Assembly: GCA_014360855.1 (NCBI GenBank)
Contig: JACIWP010000018.1
Coordinates: forward strand, 1-19,150
Length of the DNA: 19,150 nucleotides
Origin: Anaerolineae bacterium
Lineage (GTDB): Bacteria; Chloroflexota; Anaerolineae; JACIWP01
Direction: 5' to 3'
The notes under the pieces: generated by a model
What the model was told of the DNA's origin: nothing
Database searches by the model: none
What the model saw: the letters and a program-made list of their open reading frames with translations, nothing else
Made by a program: the position numbers and the translations under genes
Shown here: positions 7,779 through 14,459 of the stretch, in pieces
Layout of the letters: every line of letters starts with the position of its first letter
How positions within the stretch are numbered: position 1 is the stretch's first letter

Positions 7779-8869
7779 TGCGCTATGTAGATGAATTCCG
7801 CGATCCCCAGCTCGCCGGCCGGTTGATCGAGCATATCCAGGCAGTGGCCCGCCGGCCGGTGCGCCTGATGGAATTCTGCGGGAGCCACACCCATGCCATT
7901 TTCCGCTTCGGCCTGCGCCAGGCGATGGGTCCGAACGTGATCATGCGCGCCGGCCCCGGCTGTCCCGTCTGCGTGACCTCCTCTGCCGACCTGGACCGCG
8001 CCCTTGCGCTGGCCGGCATGCCCAATGTCATCATCACCACCTTCGGGGATATGATGCGCGTGCCCGGCCGGCGCGGCACCCTGCAGGAGGCCCGCGCCAG
8101 GGGAAGCGACGTGCGCGTCGTCTATTCCCCCATGGACGCCCTGCGCCTCGCACTGGAAAACCCCCGCTCGCACGTCATCTTCCTCGGCGTGGGGTTTGAG
8201 ACCACTGCGCCGGCGGTGGCGGCGACCATGTACCAGGCCCATGCCCGTGGGGTGCCCAATTTCAGCGTCTTCAGCGTGCACAAGCTGACGCCGCCGGCGA
8301 CCCGCGCCGTGCTGGATGCCGGCGAGGTGGCCCTGGACGGCATCCTCGGCCCCGGGCATGTCAGCGCCATCATCGGTTCGAATGCCTGGCGCTTTCTGCC
8401 CGAGGAATACGGCATACCCTGTGCGGTGGCCGGCTTCGAGCCGCTGGATATCCTGCAGGGCATCGCCGCGCTGGTGGAAAGCGTCGTGGAAGGCCGGCCG
8501 GGAGTTTTCAACGCCTACGGCCGCGGCGTCCAGCCGGAAGGCAATCCCACCGCGCTCGCCATGCTGGAGCGTGTGTTCCAGGTGGCCGATGCCGAATGGC
8601 GCGGCTTCGGCATTATCCCCGCCAGCGGGTTGAAGATCCGGCCGGCCTTCGCCGATTACGACGCCGAACGACGCTTTCCCGTCCAGGTGGAGAGGGCCGG
8701 CGAACCCCCCGGCTGTCGCTGCGGCGAGGTACTGCGCGGCGTCCTGGAACCCTATGACTGCCCCCTGTTCCGGCGCGTGTGCACGCCCCAGCACCCGGTG
8801 GGGCCGTGCATGGTCAGCGCCGAGGGCGCCTGCTCCGCCTATTACTTGTATGGAGGTGAGCCGGCATGA
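7778..8869 (+). CDS. hypD: Hydrogenase maturation iron-sulfur protein HypD
   Basis: HypD, normally in complex with HypC, is the scaffold on which Fe(CN)2CO is assembled. The 363-residue protein has the conserved CGSHTH motif (C34), GPGCPVC (C62, C65), FGDMMRVPG and VGFETTAPA, and a C-terminal Cys-rich region for its [4Fe-4S] cluster (CRCGEVL, YDCPLFRRVC, GPCMVSAEGAC). Length is normal. The ATG at 7778 follows AAGGAGG (7764-7770) by 7 bases and overlaps the hypF stop. The same frame is open far upstream inside hypF, but that stretch has no HypD-like sequence. HypD overlaps hypE by 4 bases (ATGA). The usual partner gene hypC is not adjacent. Confidence 0.96.
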   Translation: MRYVDEFRDPQLAGRLIEHIQAVARRPVRLMEFCGSHTHAIFRFGLRQAMGPNVIMRAGPGCPVCVTSSADLDRALALAGMPNVIITTFGDMMRVPGRRGTLQEARARGSDVRVVYSPMDALRLALENPRSHVIFLGVGFETTAPAVAATMYQAHARGVPNFSVFSVHKLTPPATRAVLDAGEVALDGILGPGHVSAIIGSNAWRFLPEEYGIPCAVAGFEPLDILQGIAALVESVVEGRPGVFNAYGRGVQPEGNPTALAMLERVFQVADAEWRGFGIIPASGLKIRPAFADYDAERRFPVQVERAGEPPGCRCGEVLRGVLEPYDCPLFRRVCTPQHPVGPCMVSAEGACSAYYLYGGEPA

Positions 8870-9882
8870 GCCAGGTCATCCTGATGGCCCACGGGAGCGG
8901 CGGCCAGATGAGCCATACATTGATACGCGAGGTGTTCCTGCGCTATTTCGACGGCGAGGCGCTGGCGGAACTGGGGGATGCCGGCCTGGTCGAGGACGGG
9001 AGCTTTCGCGCCGGCCGGCTGGCCATCACCACCGATTCCTACGTGGTCAAGCCGCTCTTTTTCCCCGGCGGCGATGTGGGCAAGCTGGCGGTCTGCGGCA
9101 CGGTCAATGACCTAGCGGTGGCCGGCGCCCGGCCGCTGTACCTGACCGCCGGCTTCATCCTGGAAGAGGGCCTGCCGATGGAGACGCTGGAGCGGGTGGT
9201 GCGCTCCATGGCGGAGACCGCCCGGCAGGCCGGCGTGCAGATCGCGGCCGGCGATACCAAGGTGGTCGAGCGAGGGGCGGCCGACGGGCTTTTCATCAAC
9301 ACCGCCGGCGTCGGCGCGCTGCTGACGCCCGAACCGCTGTCGCCGCGCCGCCTGCGCGCCGGCGACATCCTGCTCATCAATGGCCCGGTCGGCGACCACG
9401 GGCTGGCTATCATGCTCCAGCGCGAGGGATTGACCTTTCAGTCCGGGCTGACCAGCGACTGTGCGCCGCTGAACGGGCTGATCGCGGCCCTGCTGGCGGA
9501 ACTGCCGGGGGAAGTGCGCTGTATGCGCGATCCGACGCGCGGCGGGCTGGCGACCACGCTGAACGAGTGGGCCGGCGTCGGTGTGGGCATTGAGATAGAT
9601 GAGGAAGCGGTGCCGGTGCGGCCGGCGGCCCGCGCCGCCTGCGAGATACTGGGACTGGACCCCTTGTACATCGCTAATGAGGGGAAGGTGCTGATAGCGG
9701 TGGCGCCGGCGTCCGCCGAGCGCGCCCTGGCGATCCTCCGTTCCCACCCGTTGGGGAGAGAAGCGGTGATCATCGGCCGGGTGACGGAGGAACATCCCGG
9801 CCGTGTGGTACTGCGCACCGCTTACGGCGCGCGGCGGGTGCTGGACATGCTGGCCGGCGACCCCCTGCCGCGCATCTGCTGA
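8866..9882 (+). CDS. hypE: Carbamoyl dehydratase HypE
   Basis: HypE dehydrates the carbamoyl group received from HypF on its C-terminal cysteine to a thiocyanate, which donates the CN ligands to iron on HypD. The 338-residue protein is of the AIR synthase/PurM type: an N-terminal HGSGGQMSHTLI segment, an ATP-binding region with TTDSYVVKPLFFPGGDVGKLAVCGTVND-like sequence shared by HypE proteins, and RDPTRGGLAT in the second half. It ends precisely in the conserved PRIC, with the acceptor Cys as the last residue (C338). The start overlaps the hypD stop as ATGA, with GGAGG at 8852-8856. It is the last gene of the + strand cluster; a strong hairpin begins 11 bases after its stop. Confidence 0.96.
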   Translation: MSQVILMAHGSGGQMSHTLIREVFLRYFDGEALAELGDAGLVEDGSFRAGRLAITTDSYVVKPLFFPGGDVGKLAVCGTVNDLAVAGARPLYLTAGFILEEGLPMETLERVVRSMAETARQAGVQIAAGDTKVVERGAADGLFINTAGVGALLTPEPLSPRRLRAGDILLINGPVGDHGLAIMLQREGLTFQSGLTSDCAPLNGLIAALLAELPGEVRCMRDPTRGGLATTLNEWAGVGVGIEIDEEAVPVRPAARAACEILGLDPLYIANEGKVLIAVAPASAERALAILRSHPLGREAVIIGRVTEEHPGRVVLRTAYGARRVLDMLAGDPLPRIC

Positions 9883-9892
9883 GATACCGTGT

Positions 9893-9925
9893 AGGTGACA
9901 GTCACCTCTCAGGTGACTGTCACCT
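9893..9925. terminator. Perfect 15-bp hairpin between converging hypE and malic enzyme genes
   Basis: AGGTGACAGTCACCT (9893-9907) and AGGTGACTGTCACCT (9911-9925) are exact reverse complements around a CTC loop. It lies in the 50-base gap between two converging stop codons (9882 and 9933), the right place for a bidirectional terminator. No T-run follows on either strand, so release may not be purely intrinsic. Each arm is also a 7+1+7 palindrome, so the same DNA could be a tandem protein-binding site or a mobile palindromic repeat. Confidence 0.6.
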
Positions 9926-9932
9926 GGTAGTG

Positions 9933-11282
9933 TTACGCTGGGACGGCGGGGATCAGCCCCTCTTCCATCATCATCTTCGTCAGCTCGTGAGCGTGATAGA
10001 TCAGCTTGCGGGCATGTTCCCAGAGGGCTTCCCGCGAGACCTCTTTCCGCGCCACGCCCTGCTCCTGTGCCTTCATGCCCACCGCCACCGCTTCAGCGAT
10101 GAACACATCCACGTCGTCCATGGAGGGGACGATATGCTCGGCATCCAGCCCCTGCCGGCGCGCCATGCGGGCCAGCTCATTCGCGGCCGCCAGGCACATC
10201 TCGTCGGTGATGGTCTTGGCGCGCACATCCAGCGCCCCGCGGAAGATGCCGGGGAACACCAACGAGTTGTTGACCTGATTGGGGAAATCGGAGCGGCCGG
10301 TGGCGACCACGGCGGCGCCGGCGTCCTTCGCCTCCCACGGCCAGATCTCCGGCGTGGGGTTGGCACAGGCGAAAACGATCGCTTTCGGCGCCATGGAGGC
10401 AACCCACTCCGGCTTGATGGTGCCGGGACCTGGTTTGGACAGCGCGATGACGGCGTCGGCGCCGCGGAAGGCTTCCGCCGGCCCGCCCTTCCTGCCCTCC
10501 GAATTCGTGATCTGGCACAGCCGCCATTTGTCGCTATAGACGTCGCGCTGTGCCGCGATATCCTCGCGCTCCGCATGCAAAATGCCCTTGGAATCCACCA
10601 CGATGAGCTGGGCCGGGTTGACGCCGTAGGCCAGCAGGAGCCGAACCGTGGCGACATTAGCGGCTCCGCTCCCGAAGACGACGATGTGCATCTCCGAAAG
10701 CTTTTTGCCGACCACTTCCGCGGCGTTGATCAGGCCGGCCAGGATGATGGTGGCCGTCCCCTGCTGATCGTCGTGCCAGACCGGGATGGACATCTCCGCC
10801 CGCAGGCGGTCCAGGACGTAGAAGCACTTGGGTTGTTCGATATCCTCCAGGTTGATGCCGGCGAACGAGGGCTCCAGCAGTTTGACCGCCTCGATGAGTT
10901 GATCCGGGTCCTTGGTGTTCAGACAGAGGGGCACCGCGTCCACGCCGCCCAGGTACTTGAAGAGCAGAGCCTTGCCTTCCATCACCGGCATGGCGGCCGC
11001 CGGCCCGATATCCCCCAGCCCCAGCACCCGCGTGCCGTCCGAGACCACCGCGATGGTGTTGCCGACGCTGGTCATCTCATACAGCAGTTCGGGGTTGGCC
11101 TGGATGGCCTTGCAGGGCGCCGCCACGCCCGGGGTGTACCAAATGGAAAAGTCGTGGTAGTCCCGCACGGGGCATTTGGGAGCGGTCTGAATCTTTCCGC
11201 CGTAGAACGGATGCAGGCGCATGGCTTCTTCCGCCGGCTTCTGCGCCTGTGTTATTAAGTCCTTCTGACTTGCCGTGACCAT
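9933..11282 (-). CDS. Malic enzyme (NAD(P)-dependent malate decarboxylase)
   Basis: The enzyme oxidatively decarboxylates malate to pyruvate and CO2 with reduction of NAD or NADP. The 449-residue protein shows the family landmarks: IWYTPGVAAPC with the catalytic Tyr (Y49), DIGPAAAMPVMEGKALLFK with the catalytic Lys (K104), metal-binding acids in NLEDIEQPKC (E146/D147) and WHDDQQGTA (D171/D172), a Rossmann fold VVFGSGAANVA (about 201-211), and ANPTPEIWP. It is the short bacterial form, lacking the C-terminal phosphotransacetylase domain of MaeB fusions. Cofactor preference cannot be read reliably, so no symbol is given. It lies opposite the hydrogenase genes, has its own promoter-like sequence, and is separated by 167 bases from the upstream dehydrogenase gene. 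Confidence 0.93.
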   Translation of the reverse strand: MVTASQKDLITQAQKPAEEAMRLHPFYGGKIQTAPKCPVRDYHDFSIWYTPGVAAPCKAIQANPELLYEMTSVGNTIAVVSDGTRVLGLGDIGPAAAMPVMEGKALLFKYLGGVDAVPLCLNTKDPDQLIEAVKLLEPSFAGINLEDIEQPKCFYVLDRLRAEMSIPVWHDDQQGTATIILAGLINAAEVVGKKLSEMHIVVFGSGAANVATVRLLLAYGVNPAQLIVVDSKGILHAEREDIAAQRDVYSDKWRLCQITNSEGRKGGPAEAFRGADAVIALSKPGPGTIKPEWVASMAPKAIVFACANPTPEIWPWEAKDAGAAVVATGRSDFPNQVNNSLVFPGIFRGALDVRAKTITDEMCLAAANELARMARRQGLDAEHIVPSMDDVDVFIAEAVAVGMKAQEQGVARKEVSREALWEHARKLIYHAHELTKMMMEEGLIPAVPA

Positions 11283-11298
11283 CGCTGTTCTCCCATAT

Positions 11299-11315
11299 CC
11301 TCGCCTGCCGCGAGG
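11299..11315 (-). other. Small hairpin in the malic enzyme leader
   Basis: CCTCGC (11299-11304) pairs with GCGAGG (11310-11315) across a 5-base loop, just upstream of the ribosome binding region (GGGAGA in the - strand, near 11288-11293). It is short, so its role is uncertain. Confidence 0.3.
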
Positions 11316-11363
11316 AGGAATCTACTGCTCGTGCCGGCCGCATGACAGAGCCGGCACAATAGC

Positions 11364-11393
11364 ATTATACCCCCGGTCAGCCTAGGGAGGCAA
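11364..11393 (-). promoter_or_regulatory. Sigma-70-type promoter of the malic enzyme gene
   Basis: On the - strand, TTGCCT (11393-11388) and a perfect TATAAT (11369-11364) are 18 bases apart. Transcription would start near 11357, giving a leader of about 75 bases before the ATG at 11282. Confidence 0.55.
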
Positions 11394-11415
11394 ATTCCCG
11401 ACCCAGATTGTTCTG

Positions 11416-11433
11416 ATATTCACAAATATTCAC
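11416..11433 (-). promoter_or_regulatory. 10-bp-phased direct repeat upstream of the malic enzyme promoter
   Basis: ATATTCAC occurs at 11416-11423 and again at 11426-11433 (GTGAATAT on the - strand), a spacing of one helical turn. It lies about 23 bases upstream of the -35 box, centred roughly 65-70 bases before the expected start, a typical activator position. It is the most AT-rich stretch of this gap. Confidence 0.35.
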
Positions 11434-11449
11434 GCGCGTGCGCCGGCGG

Positions 11450-12511
11450 TCAGGCCGCCGGCAGTTCCAGCCTGACCCCCAGCTCTCGCGCCAGCGCCTC
11501 CAGCTCCCGCAGGACGGAGCGCGCCACCGGCACGCCGGCCTGCCGGCGCTCCTGCGCCTTCAACCATTCAATCTCCCCAGGCAGATAGATGCGCTCCACC
11601 CCGGGGGCGCGCGGCGAACCCCGGACAATATCCACCAGCTCCCGCATGCGGGCAGTGAACTCCTCCCACGGGATAAAGGCGGAGATATCCACCGCCTGCA
11701 TGACGAACCCGACGGAGGTGGGATGCTCCAGATCATGGACGGAAGCCATGTGCACACTGAAGTCGGCGCCGGTCATCACGCCGGCCAGCACATCCACCAC
11801 CAGCGCCAGGCCGTAGCCCTTCGGCCCTCCCATCGGCATCAGCGTGCCCTTCAGCGCCTCCTGGGGGTCCTGGGTGGGCCGGCCTTCGGCATCCAGCGCC
11901 CAGCCAGCGGGAATAGTCTCCCCTTTCACCGCCGCCAGCCGAATCTTGCCGCGCGCCACCTGGGAGGAGGCCATGTCCAGGACAATGTCCACATCCAGGC
12001 CGGTGGGGATAGCGACGCAGATGGGATTGGTGCCCAGCACCGGCGCCGCGCCGCCCCAGGCCGCCATGCTGGGCGCGGCATTGCTCGCCACCATGCCGAT
12101 CATGCGGTGGGGCAGAGCGCGCATGGCATAATACGCCGCCACGCCGAAATGGTTGGCGTTGCGGACGGCCGCAACGCCGGCGCCGTTCTGGCGGGCTTTC
12201 TCAACGGCCCGCTCCATGGCGTAGACGCCGGCCACCTGTCCAAATCCGCCGCCGGCATCCAGCAGCACGGTTGCCGGCCGCTCCACCACTGTCTTGACCT
12301 CGGTGACGGGCTTCATAAGGCCCTTTTGCACGCGGTGCACATAGGCCGGCAAACGCAGGATGCCGTGCGATTCCACCCCGCGCAGATCGCCCTCTACCAC
12401 AACCTCGGCCGTTATCCGCGCTTGCTCGGGGGGCACACCGACGCTCTCCAGGATGCGCCGGCAGGCCTCCAGCAACTGTTCTACAGGAACCCGTGCCACC
12501 TCTTCAGCCAT
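11450..12511 (-). CDS. LDH2/MDH2-family NAD(P)-dependent 2-hydroxyacid dehydrogenase
   Basis: This family oxidises 2-hydroxy acids such as malate, L-lactate, sulfolactate or ureidoglycolate with NAD(P). It is unrelated to Rossmann-fold lactate dehydrogenases. The 353-residue protein has the family blocks LRGVESHGILRLPAY (S48, H49), AVRNANHFGVAAYYA with the catalytic His (H121), LGTNPICVAIP (159-169) and KGYGLALVVDVLAG. Length is typical. The substrate cannot be assigned from sequence; malate or another 2-hydroxy acid is plausible given the neighbouring malic enzyme. It follows the AOR gene by 41 bases on the same strand, so co-transcription is likely. AGGGAG lies about 12 bases before the ATG. 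Confidence 0.88.
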   Translation of the reverse strand: MAEEVARVPVEQLLEACRRILESVGVPPEQARITAEVVVEGDLRGVESHGILRLPAYVHRVQKGLMKPVTEVKTVVERPATVLLDAGGGFGQVAGVYAMERAVEKARQNGAGVAAVRNANHFGVAAYYAMRALPHRMIGMVASNAAPSMAAWGGAAPVLGTNPICVAIPTGLDVDIVLDMASSQVARGKIRLAAVKGETIPAGWALDAEGRPTQDPQEALKGTLMPMGGPKGYGLALVVDVLAGVMTGADFSVHMASVHDLEHPTSVGFVMQAVDISAFIPWEEFTARMRELVDIVRGSPRAPGVERIYLPGEIEWLKAQERRQAGVPVARSVLRELEALARELGVRLELPAA

Positions 12512-12552
12512 GCGTAGCTTCGCTCCCTTCGCTCACGTATCTTAACTTGCCG

Positions 12553-14268
12553 TCACAGCCCGGAGAAGATGGCGTCCATCTCGGAAGCCGGCACATCAAA
12601 CACGCTGTTGTGCGGCGGAAGCGGCTCTTCCAGCATGTATTCGGGCAGACGGTCATCGGCCTTTGTGAAGCCGGCCAAGCGGTTGAACTCCAGCTCCATC
12701 CGCAGGACCGACTTATTGAACTCCTCCAGATCCTGCACCGTCCAACCCCAGCCGTAGCGCCCGTTGATCATGTCCACCATCATCTGCGGATCGGAATAGA
12801 CCGGCGGCCGGGCAAAGAGGCACAGGCCGGTGCTGTCCAGCATAGCGGCGCCGAGCTGGAGCTTCAGCGACACGGCACACTGCCCTTCCACAGCCAGCGG
12901 GTCCACCTCATTGCGGGCGCCGAAGGCATTGCCGGCAGTGTGGTCGGCGCCCTGCGGCGAGGTGGCATAGGTGACGCCGTTGCCCTTGAGGGAACGGGGA
13001 TCATAGGCCGGCATGGCCTGTCCCTTGACCGCCGGCACGCGCACGACCCCGAAGACCCTGCCGGCCGTCACCGCGCCGTTCCCGATGACGCGGCCCAGCG
13101 GACTGCCGGCGGCCACCTCCCGCAGTAGCGCCAGGAAGCTCTCCACGTCGCCGAAGCGCGCCAGGCCGGCTTCCGCCGCCACCCCCAACGCCGCGCCCGT
13201 CTCGATGGAATCCAGGCCCAGGTCATTGCAGACGCGGTTGAGCCGCGCCACCTCATCCAGGGAACCGAGGCCCAGGTTGGAACCCACCAGCCCCAGCGTC
13301 TCGTACTGCAGGGTTGCCACGATGGTCTGCCCATCCTCGCCCACGAACTCATTACAGCAGGCGATGACACAGCCGGGCATGCAGGGGGTGCCGACTTTCC
13401 CACCGCGCTGGAGCACGGTCTCGCGCAGTTTTTCGCCGCTGATTTCCGCCGCCTTCTCGAAGCTTCCCTCGCGGAAATTGCGGGTCGGAAGGGTGCCGAT
13501 CTCATTGACGATCTTCAGGATGCCGGAGGTGCCGTACATGTGCATGGAGCCGGTGCGGCCGGTGCGGGGGTTATCCAACAGGGCCTTGGCGAAGGCGGTT
13601 GAGGCTTTGCGGAACAGCTCCGGGTCGGCCAAGGGGAGCGCCGGCGCATTACCGCTGTCCAGCACCACCGCTTTCAGGCCTTTACTGCCCATCAGCGCGC
13701 CCAATCCCCCGCGGGCCGCCAGCCGGCTGACCTGCTCCTCATGACCGGTGACGACGACGCCGGCGCCGCGCATCAGCATCTCGCCGGCCGGCCCAATGCA
13801 AATGACCGAACACTGCTCCCCCCAGCGCTCCTTCGCCCGTGCCGAGGTGGCATAGGTACCCAGCCCACGCCAGTCGTCAGCGGGGACCAGCTCGGCGCGG
13901 CCGTGCGCCAAGTATAAAATGTAGAGCTTGTCCTCCGCTGGCTTGCCCTCCACGATCACTGCTTTGTAACCTAGCCGGGCGATATCGCGCGCGCCGTTGC
14001 CGCCGGCGTTGGCCTCTTTCACGCCGCCGGTCAGCGGGCTTTTCCCGCCCACGGAGAGGCGGTTGGCGCTGGAAACGTTGGTTCCTCCCAGCAGGCCCGG
14101 AGCGAAGATAAGCTTATTATGCGGGCCCAGCGGCTCACATGCCGGCGGGACTTCGTTCAGCAGGATGCGGGCGATGAGCGCGCGCCCGCCGAAACGCTCA
14201 TATTCGGGCGGGAGCGGCTCTGTACGGACTTCCAGCCGGCTCATATCCACTCGCAGGATTTTGTCCAT
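12553..14268 (-). CDS. Aldehyde:ferredoxin oxidoreductase family protein (tungsten/molybdenum pterin)
   Basis: AOR enzymes oxidise aldehydes to carboxylic acids, reducing ferredoxin, using a bis-pterin tungsten (or molybdenum) cofactor and one [4Fe-4S] cluster. The 571-residue protein has the N-terminal pterin-binding domain (NRLSVGGKSPLTGG at 69-82, ARLGYKAVIVEGKP at 97-110, ARGGLGALMGSKGLKA at 185-200). Candidate cluster cysteines are C296, C300 and C304 (C-x3-C-x3-C, with C305 adjacent) and C483 in DSTGLCLFA, the conserved last ligand position. The spacing differs from the C-x2-C-x3-C of Pyrococcus AOR. I start at 14268 because GGGAGG lies 7 bases upstream and MDKILRVDMS is AOR-like; an in-frame extension to 14415 is not. 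The aldehyde substrate is unknown; a 191-base structured gap lies upstream. Confidence 0.92.
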   Translation of the reverse strand: MDKILRVDMSRLEVRTEPLPPEYERFGGRALIARILLNEVPPACEPLGPHNKLIFAPGLLGGTNVSSANRLSVGGKSPLTGGVKEANAGGNGARDIARLGYKAVIVEGKPAEDKLYILYLAHGRAELVPADDWRGLGTYATSARAKERWGEQCSVICIGPAGEMLMRGAGVVVTGHEEQVSRLAARGGLGALMGSKGLKAVVLDSGNAPALPLADPELFRKASTAFAKALLDNPRTGRTGSMHMYGTSGILKIVNEIGTLPTRNFREGSFEKAAEISGEKLRETVLQRGGKVGTPCMPGCVIACCNEFVGEDGQTIVATLQYETLGLVGSNLGLGSLDEVARLNRVCNDLGLDSIETGAALGVAAEAGLARFGDVESFLALLREVAAGSPLGRVIGNGAVTAGRVFGVVRVPAVKGQAMPAYDPRSLKGNGVTYATSPQGADHTAGNAFGARNEVDPLAVEGQCAVSLKLQLGAAMLDSTGLCLFARPPVYSDPQMMVDMINGRYGWGWTVQDLEEFNKSVLRMELEFNRLAGFTKADDRLPEYMLEEPLPPHNSVFDVPASEMDAIFSGL

Positions 14269-14275
14269 GTATGAT

Positions 14276-14282
14276 TCCTCCC
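14276..14282 (-). promoter_or_regulatory. Ribosome binding site of the AOR gene
   Basis: On the - strand GGGAGGA lies 7 bases before the ATG at 14268. It decides this start over an upstream in-frame ATG at 14415, whose 49 extra residues show no AOR similarity and run through the hairpin region. Confidence 0.7.
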
Positions 14283-14331
14283 TTTCTCGTTGCTGGTCTA
14301 TGTCGGGCGGTTCATGCGCAGGGTTGTCCGC

Positions 14332-14420
14332 CTCGGGGCCGGCCGGCTGCCGGCATATTCCCCGAGCAGGGGGTCGGGACACTGTGCTGTCGCGAAGCAT
14401 CCATGCGTGTCCCAACCCCC
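14332..14420 (-). promoter_or_regulatory. Two-hairpin structured leader or attenuator before the AOR gene
   Basis: In the 191-base gap between the creatininase-like gene and AOR, two stems are seen. The first pairs 14407-14420 with 14369-14382: 14 consecutive pairs in - strand RNA, one of them U-G, around a 24-base loop that can form a further small stem. The second pairs CTCGGGG with CCCCGAG (14360-14366 with 14332-14338), enclosing 21 bases with GCCGGC repeats. Neither is followed by a T-run. It may be a terminator of the upstream gene, a processing site, or a regulatory RNA acting on AOR. I could not match it to a known riboswitch consensus. Confidence 0.45.
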
Positions 14421-14459
14421 GGCGGCCAGGCAGTGTGGTTCAAGATCTGTTCCACTGCA

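Noticed and set aside
7532..8794. 420-codon - strand open frame opposite hypD
   Set aside because: Shadow of hypD, whose conserved Cys motifs are unambiguous on the + strand.
9930..11258. 442-codon + strand open frame opposite malic enzyme
   Set aside because: Antisense shadow of a well-supported malic enzyme, with composition typical of such shadows and no recognisable domain.
12512..12552. Short repeat GAGCGAAG in the LDH2 leader as a regulatory site
   Set aside because: Two adjacent 8-base copies in a 41-base gap overlapping the ribosome binding region; too short to support a function.
14269..14415. 49-residue N-terminal extension of AOR
   Set aside because: Not AOR-like, runs through a hairpin, and a good ribosome binding site precedes the ATG at 14268.
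14269..14459. Known molybdenum/tungsten cofactor riboswitch upstream of AOR
   Set aside because: The context is right but I could not align the two stems to the conserved core of that class by eye, so I report only an unassigned structure.
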